Shown here in pieces: positions 1-6,557 of a DNA stretch of 23,837 nucleotides (positions are counted from its first letter, which is position 1; each line of letters begins with the position of its first letter). The notes beneath the pieces were generated by a model that worked only from the letters and a program-made list of their open reading frames with translations, had not been told where the DNA came from and did not search any database. This DNA comes from JAIEPW01 sp964406035 (lineage in GTDB: Bacteria > Acidobacteriota > Terriglobia > Bryobacterales > Bryobacteraceae): contig CAYOQB010000081.1 of assembly GCA_964406035.1 (NCBI GenBank), positions 1 to 23,837 on the forward strand, given 5' to 3'. The position numbers and the translations under genes were made by a program.

Positions 1-596
1 CCGGAGTTGCGGCCCAGCGATCCCGAGGCCGCGTTGCGCTCCACGAACTCCACGAAACGCCTCGCCACATCGCGGCGGCAAACCAGACCCGCGCCGATCG
101 GCTCCCACGGACCCCAAACATCGGAGTGTTGCGTGATGCACTCCGGTCCGTGATCGCGGATTCCCAGATGCGGCAGCAATTCCTTCTTCCAGGCTGGAAT
201 GGGCTTCTGCAGCACCGCATCCGCTATTCCGCCGAACGCCCCGATCCCAGGTTCTCCCCTGGAGATTCGCAGCGCCTGTTCCAGGTAATCGGGCTCCAGG
301 AAGTTGTCGTCGTCCACGAACACCAGCAGATCCGCTCCAGCCTCGCGAATGCCGCGGCAGCGCGCCGCCACCAGCCCCGGCGTGCTCTCGCGCACCAAGC
401 GCAGATTCAAGCCCTTGCGGGCGCACGCCGCCGCATCCACCGGAGGGGAAGAGGCGCTGTCGACGACGATGACCTCGAAGCTCGCCGCGGCGAGCGTTTG
501 CGAGGCCAGCGAATCGATGGCCCAGTCCAGCAGCTTCGGATCCGGGTTGTAGGTGCAGATAATCGCGCTAACCAGCGGCGATTCCGTGCCTGCCAT
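1..596 (-). CDS. Glycosyltransferase family 2, 3' end cut by the window edge
   Basis: The minus strand from the ATG at 596 stays open to the left edge, giving 198 residues of the N-terminal part. The start reads MAGTESPLVSAIICTYN, the first beta-strand of a GT-A fold. An EVIVVD strand follows at about 41-46 and the metal/nucleotide-sugar DxD-type motif is VDDDN at 94-98. A later stretch WGPWEPIGAGLVCRRD (about 161-176) resembles the acceptor-side region of GT2 enzymes. Family knowledge says such enzymes transfer sugars from nucleotide-sugars to glycans or lipids at the inner face of the cytoplasmic membrane; donor and acceptor cannot be read here. No signal peptide or membrane segment is visible in this part. 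The start lies 2 nt after the stop of the upstream beta-barrel gene, so the two are probably co-transcribed. Confidence 0.85.
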   Translation of the reverse strand, partial: MAGTESPLVSAIICTYNPDPKLLDWAIDSLASQTLAAASFEVIVVDSASSPPVDAAACARKGLNLRLVRESTPGLVAARCRGIREAGADLLVFVDDDNFLEPDYLEQALRISRGEPGIGAFGGIADAVLQKPIPAWKKELLPHLGIRDHGPECITQHSDVWGPWEPIGAGLVCRRDVARRFVEFVERNAASGSLGRNS

Positions 597-598
597 GC

Positions 599-1222
599 TT
601 ACCGTAATTGAAGGAAGAAGCCGAACTCTACCTTGCCGAAAGTCCGGTTGAAGTTGTCGCCCGTGGGCCGGTACGCTTTAGCTTCCGCGCGAATCCCGAA
701 CCTCTGATTGATGTAGTAGCGGAGACCGCCGCCGTAATTGACGGCGAAGTTGGTGGAGCTGGGACGCTCCAGTTGCGTGGTGCGCGTTCCGGTGGCGTCG
801 GCGAAGGTGGCGTCCACCGTTCCGCCGAAGGAGCGGACCGCGCCCAGGCCGAACACTCCGTACGGCACAATCCGGCTTTCGCGGATCGGCATCCGGATAT
901 GCACGCCGCCGTGATAGTCGGCCAGCGGCAGCGAATAGCGAAGCTCGAACGGACGTCCCGTGCCCGGGAACGTTCCCTCCTCCACGCGCCCGATCCCCGG
1001 GAAGTAGCTGAACTCGGCGTACGGCAGCAGCCACTTGTTCAACGCGTAGGTGACATTGCCTCCGCCCATCACCCGGTACCGGTCGATTCCGAAGCTGGCG
1101 CCCAGGAACCCGCCGACCTCAAAGCTGTTGGAGCGGACCACCGATGCGCTCTGCGCGAACATGGGCAACGCGGACACCGCACACAACGCCCCCATCAGGA
1201 ACACCTGTCGTCTAACGGACAT
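599..1222 (-). CDS. Small outer-membrane beta-barrel protein
   Basis: The product is 207 residues. It begins with a clear signal peptide (MSVRRQVFLMGALCAVSALPMFAQ, cut near residue 24-26; hydrophobic core about 7-20). The mature part has alternating amphipathic strands rich in Gly, Tyr and Phe (FEVGGFLGASFG, LLPYAEFSYFPG, GGGLRYYIN) and ends in FGFFLQLR. These are hallmarks of eight-stranded OmpA/OmpW-type barrels (outer membrane protein beta-barrel domain class). It probably sits in the outer membrane; the specific role is unknown. It follows the caspase-like/SUMF1 gene by 65 bp, and that gap holds its own promoter and a perfect dyad, so it is likely regulated separately. The glycosyltransferase gene starts 2 nt after its stop. 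Confidence 0.85.
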   Translation of the reverse strand: MSVRRQVFLMGALCAVSALPMFAQSASVVRSNSFEVGGFLGASFGIDRYRVMGGGNVTYALNKWLLPYAEFSYFPGIGRVEEGTFPGTGRPFELRYSLPLADYHGGVHIRMPIRESRIVPYGVFGLGAVRSFGGTVDATFADATGTRTTQLERPSSTNFAVNYGGGLRYYINQRFGIRAEAKAYRPTGDNFNRTFGKVEFGFFLQLR

Positions 1223-1230
1223 ATGGGTCT

Positions 1231-1260
1231 ATTGTGTTGGAACACAAGGCCCGATGTAAA
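1231..1260 (-). promoter_or_regulatory. Predicted sigma-70-type promoter of the beta-barrel gene
   Basis: On the minus strand a -35-like TTTACA (1255-1260) is followed after 18 bp by a -10-like CACAAT (1231-1236). The -10 ends 8 nt before the ATG at 1222, so transcription would begin at or next to the start codon. No Shine-Dalgarno sequence is visible. The call is by eye only. Confidence 0.45.
1232..1247. promoter_or_regulatory. Perfect 7-bp-arm dyad overlapping the -10 box (operator candidate)
   Basis: The plus strand reads TTGTGTT-GG-AACACAA: two perfect 7-nt inverted arms around a 2-nt centre. It covers the predicted -10 element of the beta-barrel promoter, the usual position for a repressor site. 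The cognate regulator is not in the window and the motif is not one I can assign to a named family. Confidence 0.5.
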
Positions 1261-1287
1261 GCGTTTTCCTGCGCCGAAGGCGTTTGG

Positions 1288-2853
1288 CTAGCGAATGTCG
1301 AGGATCTTCCGCGTTTCTTCGTTGTCGTCCATGGCGCAGCGGAAGCCCACGATGTTGCCCGCGCCCCACGGTCGCCGGAACGAAATGCGCAGGTGCTTAT
1401 TGGGGTCGGAGTCCCAACTGCCGCCCCGGACCACGTGATCCTTGCCGCTCTCCGGACCCTTGGGATCCACTTTGGGCGCGCCGGCGAAGTAGTTCTCAGC
1501 GTAGAAATCCGAGACGAACTCCCACACGTTGCCCGACATGTCATACAAACCAAATGGGTTGGCGTCGAAGCTGCGGACCGGCGCGGTATACTCGTAGCGA
1601 TCGTTGCCCTTTTTTCCGGTAAAGTTGGCCTTCTCCCGGCTGTTCTCGTTGTTCAGCGGCACGACCTCGTTCGGAACGCCTCCCCGCGCCGCATACTCCC
1701 ACTCCGCCTCCGTCGGGAGACGCCCGCCGATCCAGCCACAGAACGCCGACGCATCCTCCCAGGACATGCTGTTCATCGGATGCGCGGTGTTGCGCCACTT
1801 GGTGTCCCACAGCGGACCTCCCGGCATCTTCGTCTTCGTGGCCTCGCTGAAGCGCTGGTAAGCCTCAACCGTGACCTCCGTCCGCCCCATCCAGAAAGGC
1901 TTGGTGAGAGTCACTTCGCGCTGCGGCTTCTCGTGACCCTCGCAGCGGTTGTCGTTCGGGACGCAGCCCATCAGGAATTTGCCCGCCGGAAGCCACACGT
2001 ACTCCTGCCGGTCCCGCCGGTTCGCTTTCAGCGTCCCCAGCGTCGGACCCTCCGACTTGGTGATGATCACCGGCTTCTCCACCACCACGATCTCCGGCTT
2101 CACTTCCTCCGGCGCCAGGAAGTAGAAGGTTTGGGTCAGCTTCGGGAAGAACGACGGCGACTGCCGCTGCTGCGTTTGCTGGGCGATGGTCCGCTGTGCA
2201 TCGGCGAACACGCGCAGCGGGTCCGACCCCTTCTTCTGAATCGCCTCCGCCAGCGCCCGCGTGAACAGCCCCGGCTTCTCCGTCTTCTCGATCACCTGAT
2301 TGGGCTGCGCCGACGACGCGTACAGCATGTCATTGAAGTCGCCCAGTTCCATCGACCCGAGTCCCAGTCCGGACACCCCGGGGATCGCCACATCGATGCT
2401 GCGCGAGGCCTCCACCACCAGCATCTTCAGGGATGCTTTCTTCTCATCCAGCGCCACGGGCAGATTCAGGAACGAATAGGCACGGGAGGTAATGGGGCGC
2501 CGGTCCGCCGGATCGAAATCCACCGGAAGAATCAGGTTGTCGCCTTCCGCCTGCACCGCGTGACCATTGAAGTAAATCAGGCAAATGTCGCCGGGCTTCA
2601 CCGTGGCCAAAAACGCGGGCAGCGTCCTCTGCGGGAAGTCCGGCAGCCGGATATCGCGCGCTACCGTGACCGCGAAACCCGCCTTCGCCAGCGCCGCCTC
2701 CAGAATCTTCATCTCCTCGGCCACCTGCGGGATCGCCGGGAGCGCCCGGTAAGTCGAATTCCCGATCAGCAGAGCGCGGCGGTTCGAGGGCTGCGTCTGG
2801 CCCGCCAGCACCGCCGCCAATAGAACGCCAAGCATCGGCACGCGAAGATTCAT
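1288..2853 (-). CDS. Secreted caspase-like domain fused to SUMF1 (formylglycine-enzyme-like) domain
   Basis: This 521-residue protein has a signal peptide (about 1-18). Residues 26-245 form a peptidase C14/caspase-like domain: RALLIGNSTY at 26-35, IYFNGHAVQ at 93-101 with the catalytic-type His98, and ASSAQPNQV plus FTRALAEAI further on. The position normally occupied by the catalytic Cys (DACR in the family) reads EASR, with Ser150 from a TCG codon, so proteolysis is doubtful. Residues 284-510 are a SUMF1/FGE-sulfatase fold: VWLPAGKFLMG, GRTEVTVEAYQRF, GGRLPTEAEWEYAARGG, GLYDMSGNVWEF and VVRGGSW. The paired Cys of true formylglycine-generating enzymes after RGGS are absent (RGGSWDSDPNKH), so true FGE activity is unlikely. 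The role may be binding or scaffolding in the periplasm. It is first in a minus-strand run with the beta-barrel and GT2 genes. Confidence 0.88.
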   Translation of the reverse strand: MNLRVPMLGVLLAAVLAGQTQPSNRRALLIGNSTYRALPAIPQVAEEMKILEAALAKAGFAVTVARDIRLPDFPQRTLPAFLATVKPGDICLIYFNGHAVQAEGDNLILPVDFDPADRRPITSRAYSFLNLPVALDEKKASLKMLVVEASRSIDVAIPGVSGLGLGSMELGDFNDMLYASSAQPNQVIEKTEKPGLFTRALAEAIQKKGSDPLRVFADAQRTIAQQTQQRQSPSFFPKLTQTFYFLAPEEVKPEIVVVEKPVIITKSEGPTLGTLKANRRDRQEYVWLPAGKFLMGCVPNDNRCEGHEKPQREVTLTKPFWMGRTEVTVEAYQRFSEATKTKMPGGPLWDTKWRNTAHPMNSMSWEDASAFCGWIGGRLPTEAEWEYAARGGVPNEVVPLNNENSREKANFTGKKGNDRYEYTAPVRSFDANPFGLYDMSGNVWEFVSDFYAENYFAGAPKVDPKGPESGKDHVVRGGSWDSDPNKHLRISFRRPWGAGNIVGFRCAMDDNEETRKILDIR

Positions 2854-2861
2854 TGCTCGTT

Positions 2862-2891
2862 ATTTTACATGGACGTGAATCGCGCCCGTAA
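2862..2891 (-). promoter_or_regulatory. Possible promoter of the caspase-like/SUMF1 gene
   Basis: On the minus strand TAAAAT (2862-2867, 5/6 to the -10 consensus) lies 8 nt before the ATG at 2853. A weak -35 (TTACGG, 2886-2891) sits 18 bp further up. It lies in the 89-bp divergent gap shared with the secreted-protein gene at 2943. The -35 match is poor, hence the low confidence. Confidence 0.33.
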
Positions 2892-2942
2892 GGTTGGTCG
2901 CATTCCGGAACCCTTTGCCCCCTCGCCCGTAGTTACTCCTGT

Positions 2943-3383
2943 ATGAAGACACTTGCGCTCCTGCTTTCGCTTTCCGTGACGGCGCTCGCCGCCGATCCGT
3001 TCCTCGGAACCTGGAAGCTGAACATCGCCAAATCCTCCTGGAACCCCGGCCCCGGACCGCAGTCGCTGACCCTCAAGTGGGAATCCACCGGACCCAAGAC
3101 CGTGCTCATCACCGGCGATGGCGTCACCGCCGCCGGGCGAACCAATCACTACACCTACACGGCCATCTATGACGGCAAGGAGTACCCGCCGAAGGGCGCC
3201 TGGAACTGGGACAAGGTCACCAACAATCAGGTGGACGAGTACACACGCGAGGATGTCTACTTCAAGGACGGCCGCGAGATCGGCCGCGAGCGCCGCACCG
3301 TCTCCAAGGACGGCAAAACGCTGACCTACGTCTCCAAGTTCGGGCCGGAAAACAACACCATGGTCTTCGACCGCCAGCCGTGA
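2943..3383 (+). CDS. Small secreted lipocalin-like protein of unknown function
   Basis: The product is 146 residues with a signal peptide (MKTLALLLSLSVTALA, cleavage after about residue 16). The mature protein opens with DPFLGTWKLNIAKS, a pattern common in secreted acidobacterial proteins with a lipocalin/META-like beta-barrel look, and continues with alternating beta-strands (YTYTAIYDGKEYP, RTVSKDGKTLTYVSKF). No catalytic motif, no Cys pair and no transmembrane segment beyond the signal are seen. The ATG at 2943 is chosen because the signal peptide begins there; no Shine-Dalgarno is visible. It is transcribed divergently from the caspase-like/SUMF1 gene, and the next plus-strand gene starts 33 bp downstream. 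The fold assignment is inference; a function cannot be given. Confidence 0.75.
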   Translation: MKTLALLLSLSVTALAADPFLGTWKLNIAKSSWNPGPGPQSLTLKWESTGPKTVLITGDGVTAAGRTNHYTYTAIYDGKEYPPKGAWNWDKVTNNQVDEYTREDVYFKDGREIGRERRTVSKDGKTLTYVSKFGPENNTMVFDRQP

Positions 3384-3385
3384 TC

Positions 3386-3399
3386 CGCGGCGCGCCGCG
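3386..3399. promoter_or_regulatory. 14-bp perfect GC palindrome before the aminotransferase gene
   Basis: CGCGGCG followed directly by CGCCGCG makes a perfect palindrome 2 nt after the stop at 3383 and 17 nt before the ATG at 3416. A -10-like TATTCT (3401-3406) follows it. It could be an operator or a weak hairpin. There is no U-tract, so a classical terminator is unlikely. High-GC sequence makes chance palindromes more frequent. Confidence 0.3.
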
Positions 3400-3415
3400 C
3401 TATTCTTGAAGTTTC

Positions 3416-4579
3416 ATGCACATCAAGAAGCAGCGCCTGCTGGCGCCCGGGCCTACTCCCCTGTATCCGCCCGCTGTTCACGCGATGATGGGCTCCGATA
3501 TCCATCACCGCACCGCCGGTTTTCAGGCGGTCTATGACCGCGTTTTGACCGACCTGAAAACGGTCTTCGGCACCAGTCAGGACGTCCTGCCGCTGGTCGC
3601 CTCCGGGACCGGCGCGATGGAAGCCGCGGTAACCAATTGCTTCTCGCCCGGCGATCGCGTGATTGTCGCCACCGCGGGCAAGTTCGGCGAACGCTGGGCG
3701 GAAATCGCAAGAACCTACGGGCTTCAGGTCACGCTGGTCGAGCGCGCTTATGGCGAAGTGGTGCCCGCCGCCGCGGTCGCCGAGGCGCTGCACGCCCACC
3801 CGGATACGAAGGGCGTCCTGATGCAGGCCGCCGAAACTTCCACCGGCGTCGAACACCCGGTGCGGGAGATCGCCGCCGCCGTGCGTTCCACCGAAGCGAT
3901 CCTGGTGATCGACGCCATCACAGGACTGGGAACCATGCCCCTCGACATTGAAGGCTGGGGCCTGGACGTGATCATCGGCGGATCGCAGAAATCGTTCATG
4001 ATCCCGCCGGGACTTGCGTTCGTGACCCTCAGCGACAAGGCTTGGGACGCAGCTTCCCGCGCCCGCCTGCCGCGCTATTACTTCGATTTCGCCCGCGAGC
4101 GGAAAGCCGCCCATTCCGGCGAACCCACCTGGACTCCGGCCGTATCGCTCATCCTGGCCCTGGGCGAAGCGCTCCGCTATATCCAGACGCTGGGCATGGA
4201 TCGCCTGATCGAGAACGCGCGACTGCTGGCCGCCGCCACCCGCGCTTCGATGCAGGCGCTGGGTCTCGAGCTATTCGCGAAGTCGAGCCCGTCGAGCGCG
4301 GTGACTTCCGTGCGAGCGCCCCACGGAGTGGATTCCGGTGTGCTGATCAAAGAGTTTCACAGCCGCTTCAACGCCACCATCACCAACGGCCAGGGCAGCA
4401 TGAAGGGCAAGATCTTCCGGCTGGCTCACCTCGGCTACTACGATTTCCTGGAGCTGTTCGCCACCATCGCCGCCATGGAGTTGATTCTGGCGGCGCAAGG
4501 CATCCCCGTGGAGTTCGGCCGGGGAGTCGCCGCGGCGCAGGACGTCTATGCCCGCGCCGCCGGCATTCGCAGGGACTGA
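3416..4579 (+). CDS. Class-V PLP aminotransferase (alanine/serine-glyoxylate type)
   Basis: The product is 387 residues, the usual length for the family. It starts MHIKKQRLLAPGPTPLYPP; the PGPTP loop is characteristic of alanine-glyoxylate/serine-pyruvate aminotransferases. Other landmarks are VASGTGAMEAAVTN (62-74), ETSTGVEHP (140-148), the PLP-binding Asp in LVIDAITGLG (163-172) and the Schiff-base Lys192 in GGSQKSFM. The C-terminal NGQGSMKGKIFRLAHLGYYD matches the small-domain substrate-binding region. Family members transaminate Ala, Ser or purine-derived ureidoglycine with glyoxylate or pyruvate in the cytosol. The exact substrate cannot be told here because the neighbours are unrelated. 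It is convergent with the small membrane protein gene, with the two stop codons 2 nt apart. The start has no strong ribosome site. Confidence 0.9.
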   Translation: MHIKKQRLLAPGPTPLYPPAVHAMMGSDIHHRTAGFQAVYDRVLTDLKTVFGTSQDVLPLVASGTGAMEAAVTNCFSPGDRVIVATAGKFGERWAEIARTYGLQVTLVERAYGEVVPAAAVAEALHAHPDTKGVLMQAAETSTGVEHPVREIAAAVRSTEAILVIDAITGLGTMPLDIEGWGLDVIIGGSQKSFMIPPGLAFVTLSDKAWDAASRARLPRYYFDFARERKAAHSGEPTWTPAVSLILALGEALRYIQTLGMDRLIENARLLAAATRASMQALGLELFAKSSPSSAVTSVRAPHGVDSGVLIKEFHSRFNATITNGQGSMKGKIFRLAHLGYYDFLELFATIAAMELILAAQGIPVEFGRGVAAAQDVYARAAGIRRD

Positions 4580-4581
4580 GA

Positions 4582-4959
4582 TCAGGCAGCCGCGGTTCGC
4601 GATGTTTCCGATGCCTTGGCAGGCATCTTTTGCGTCGCGAAGCCGACGATCGCGCCTACCAGGCTGCCCGGCAGAATGATCTGCCAGAAGTAAACCTTGC
4701 CTGTGTTGGGATCGGGATTCGCGGCGATCGGGTAAGTCACCGCGGCCGCGATCAGCAGGCCGCACAACACGCCCAGCGGCACGGACTTCAGCTTCCGCGC
4801 CAGCAGCCCGATCAGCAATCCCGCCACCAGGCCCTTGCCGGTCGATCCCATGATGATGAACGGAAGCTCATTGCGCACCTCCGGCGTGAACCAGGCCGTC
4901 AGGCCGTCGAAAATGCCCAGCACGCCGCCGAGCAGCAGACCAAGGACAGGTTTAGACAC
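4582..4959 (-). CDS. Small four-helix membrane protein, unknown function
   Basis: The product is 125 residues and starts at GTG 4959, a choice supported by a strong GGAGGA ribosome site 6 nt upstream. Four hydrophobic segments are visible: about 4-22 (Gly-rich LGLLLGGVLGIFDGLTAWF), 34-53 (FIIMGSTGKGLVAGLLIGLLA), 60-80 (VPLGVLCGLLIAAAVTYPIAA) and 91-108 (FWQIILPGSLVGAIVGF). The C-terminus is a short basic and polar tail. Repeated GLL/GLLIG spacing suggests helix packing through small residues. I do not recognise a named family. It has its own promoter just downstream of the kinase gene, so it is probably not part of the hydrolase-sigma-kinase operon. It is convergent with the aminotransferase gene. 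Confidence 0.75.
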   Translation of the reverse strand: MSKPVLGLLLGGVLGIFDGLTAWFTPEVRNELPFIIMGSTGKGLVAGLLIGLLARKLKSVPLGVLCGLLIAAAVTYPIAANPDPNTGKVYFWQIILPGSLVGAIVGFATQKMPAKASETSRTAAA

Positions 4960-4965
4960 GGGAAA

Positions 4966-5005
4966 TCCTCCACGGGATTCTATTACAGCAGCCGCGGCTT
5001 GTCTT
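4966..5005 (-). promoter_or_regulatory. Promoter and ribosome site of the small membrane protein gene, with spacer palindrome
   Basis: On the minus strand AAGACA (5000-5005) and TAGAAT (4977-4982) are separated by 17 bp. Within the spacer lies a perfect 10-bp palindrome AGCCGCGGCT (4990-4999). Downstream is GGAGGA (4966-4971), 6 nt before the GTG start. The -35 overlaps the last base of the kinase stop codon. The palindrome may be an operator, or a weak hairpin at the end of the upstream operon. Confidence 0.55.
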
Positions 5006-5844
5006 TACCGCCGCAACCAGAAAAACAGGAGGGTCCGCAGAACCAGGTAGGTGGCGATCAGCGCGATCCAGAGCTGATGCTTGCGCGCGAAACGGCCCGC
5101 CGCCTCCAGCGCGCTCTCGCGGTGCGCCCGCACGCGAGCGCCATCCAGGAACGCGGCAACGTCCCGCGCCATCGCCTCCGCCGAGGCATACCGCGCATCG
5201 GGGGACGGCTGCGTTGCGTGCGCGATGATCGAACGCAGCGGAGCCCGCGGGCCCGGCGCCATCTCGCGCAACAGCATCCCCAGCGAATAGATGTCGGATG
5301 CCGGGGTCACCTCCGGCTCCGGCGCCTGAAATCCGGGCGTGCCCGCGCGCGGCGCGCCCGAATGCGCTTCCGCCGCGACGCCCCAATCGAGCACCAGCAC
5401 TTCTCCGAAGCGCCCGATCATGATGTTCTCCGGTTTCAGATCGCGATGCACGATGCCGCGCGAGTGCGCGAACGCCACGGCATCGCACACCCGCAGGAAC
5501 ACTCGCAGAGCCTCGTTCAGTTCCAGCGGCACGCGGTGCAGCGGTTCGCCCTCCACCAGCTTCATCACATAAAACAGCCGCCCGTCCGGCAGCGTTCCCG
5601 AGTCGTGAACCGGAACGATGCCGGGATGCTCCAGTTGGGCGACGATCCTCGATTCCGCGTGCGCGCTGCCGTCGATCACCTTCAGCGCCACCCTCCGGTC
5701 CAGCACCGAGTCGTGCACCGCGTACACCGCGCCCATGCCGCCGCGGCCCAGCGGTTCCAGCAGCGTGTACCGGGTATTCGACAGGTCCGGCGCGTCAAAG
5801 GCATCGCGCAGCCGCCGCAGCGCCGGATCGGGCAGGAAGCTCAT
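5005..5844 (-). CDS. Ser/Thr protein kinase with C-terminal membrane anchor
   Basis: The product is 279 residues. The ATG at 5844 is chosen because it forms an ATGA overlap with the sigma-factor stop and precedes the kinase domain directly; the reading frame stays open further upstream, but only inside the sigma gene. Motifs in order: glycine loop GRGGMGAVY (33-41), VALK with Lys55, a helix-C Glu probably Glu64, HRDLKPEN (133-140, catalytic Asp135), DWG (153-155) in place of DFG, APE (174-176) and DIYSLG (184-189). All key catalytic residues are present. One hydrophobic helix at about 258-276 near the C-terminus ends in basic residues, so the kinase domain should face the cytoplasm with almost nothing outside. 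DWG is common in kinases linked to sigma factors in planctomycetes and acidobacteria. The likely target is the co-encoded sigma factor; that is inference. Confidence 0.92.
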   Translation of the reverse strand: MSFLPDPALRRLRDAFDAPDLSNTRYTLLEPLGRGGMGAVYAVHDSVLDRRVALKVIDGSAHAESRIVAQLEHPGIVPVHDSGTLPDGRLFYVMKLVEGEPLHRVPLELNEALRVFLRVCDAVAFAHSRGIVHRDLKPENIMIGRFGEVLVLDWGVAAEAHSGAPRAGTPGFQAPEPEVTPASDIYSLGMLLREMAPGPRAPLRSIIAHATQPSPDARYASAEAMARDVAAFLDGARVRAHRESALEAAGRFARKHQLWIALIATYLVLRTLLFFWLRR

Positions 5845-6557
5845 TCGAAGCTGGCTCCGAGAATGGAACGCGCCTCGGAACGGAATTCCGCGTCCGTGGC
5901 GGTCATCTCCCGCAGCCGCTCCAGCACCAGCCGCCGGAACTCGCGCCGCGCGAACGCCAGGTGATTGGTCACCGTGGTCACCGGAAGCCGATGCCCGGCC
6001 CCGATGCTCGCGTAGCTGACGCCTTCCGCGGGGTCCAGGTCGTATTCGCGAAAGATCTCGAAACACACCTGCTTGCCGCGAGCCTCGCACAGGCAGCGCA
6101 GATCTTCCACCGAAAGCGAGAACACGCTGCGCACCCATTCCCGGTGAAACAGGGCGTCCAGGTCGGTGTTGGGCGCCGCCGGATGCTCCATCAGCTCGCC
6201 TTCAGCGGTCTGAAAGTCGAGCGAAAGCAGCGTCGCGTTTCCGCCGCGCTTCTGGCGGGACGCGGCCTTGAACTCGTTCGCCGCGAAGCCGTCCAGACAG
6301 GTGCGCAGAAACGTGCGGAACGCGGCCTTCGCCGGATCATAGGATCGGAAGAAGTCCTTCTCGATCGCACGCGCGAAGAAAGCCTGCGTCAGATCCGCGG
6401 CCGCATCCGGGTCCAGCTTCCATTTCAGCCGCGAGTACTTATACACCGGCTTCCAGTAAGCCGACACCAGCGTTTCCCAGGCGCGGCGGCGCTCCTCGCC
6501 GTCAACGCTGGCGATGCGCGCCACTGTCGATCGCCGGGTTGTGGGAAAGTTGCTCAT
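5841..6557 (-). CDS. ECF-like RNA polymerase sigma factor of the kinase-associated type
   Basis: The product is 238 residues. The start MSNFPTTRRSTVARI and the sigma-2-like region AWETLVSAYWKPVYKYSR...DAAADLTQAFFARAIEKDFF (about 26-70), then FRTFLRTCLDGFAANEF (80-96) and KRGG, match the ECF-like group that often lies next to Ser/Thr kinase genes in Planctomycetes and Acidobacteriota. The sigma-4-like helix-turn-helix is about 181-212 (SYASIGAGHRLPVTTVTNHLAFARREF), more divergent than sigma-2. No anti-sigma gene is adjacent. Its start overlaps the hydrolase stop and its stop overlaps the kinase start, both as ATGA, which points to translational coupling. Known kinase-controlled ECF pairs (EcfP/PknT in Vibrio, EcfK/PknS in Xanthomonas) give a precedent for activation by phosphorylation; that it works here is inference. 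Confidence 0.88.
   Translation of the reverse strand: MSNFPTTRRSTVARIASVDGEERRRAWETLVSAYWKPVYKYSRLKWKLDPDAAADLTQAFFARAIEKDFFRSYDPAKAAFRTFLRTCLDGFAANEFKAASRQKRGGNATLLSLDFQTAEGELMEHPAAPNTDLDALFHREWVRSVFSLSVEDLRCLCEARGKQVCFEIFREYDLDPAEGVSYASIGAGHRLPVTTVTNHLAFARREFRRLVLERLREMTATDAEFRSEARSILGASFE

Noticed and set aside
1234..2823. 529-codon open frame on the plus strand opposite the caspase-like/SUMF1 gene
   Set aside because: It is His/Arg/Pro-rich without motifs and mirrors the codon bias of a real gene; a GC-skew shadow.
4042..5964. 640-codon open frame on the plus strand
   Set aside because: It spans parts of three well-supported genes on both strands and has Arg/Gln-rich low-complexity content.
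5845..6138. 98-codon N-terminal extension of the kinase
   Set aside because: It lies inside the sigma-factor gene in another frame; the ATGA overlap at 5841-5844 gives the natural start.
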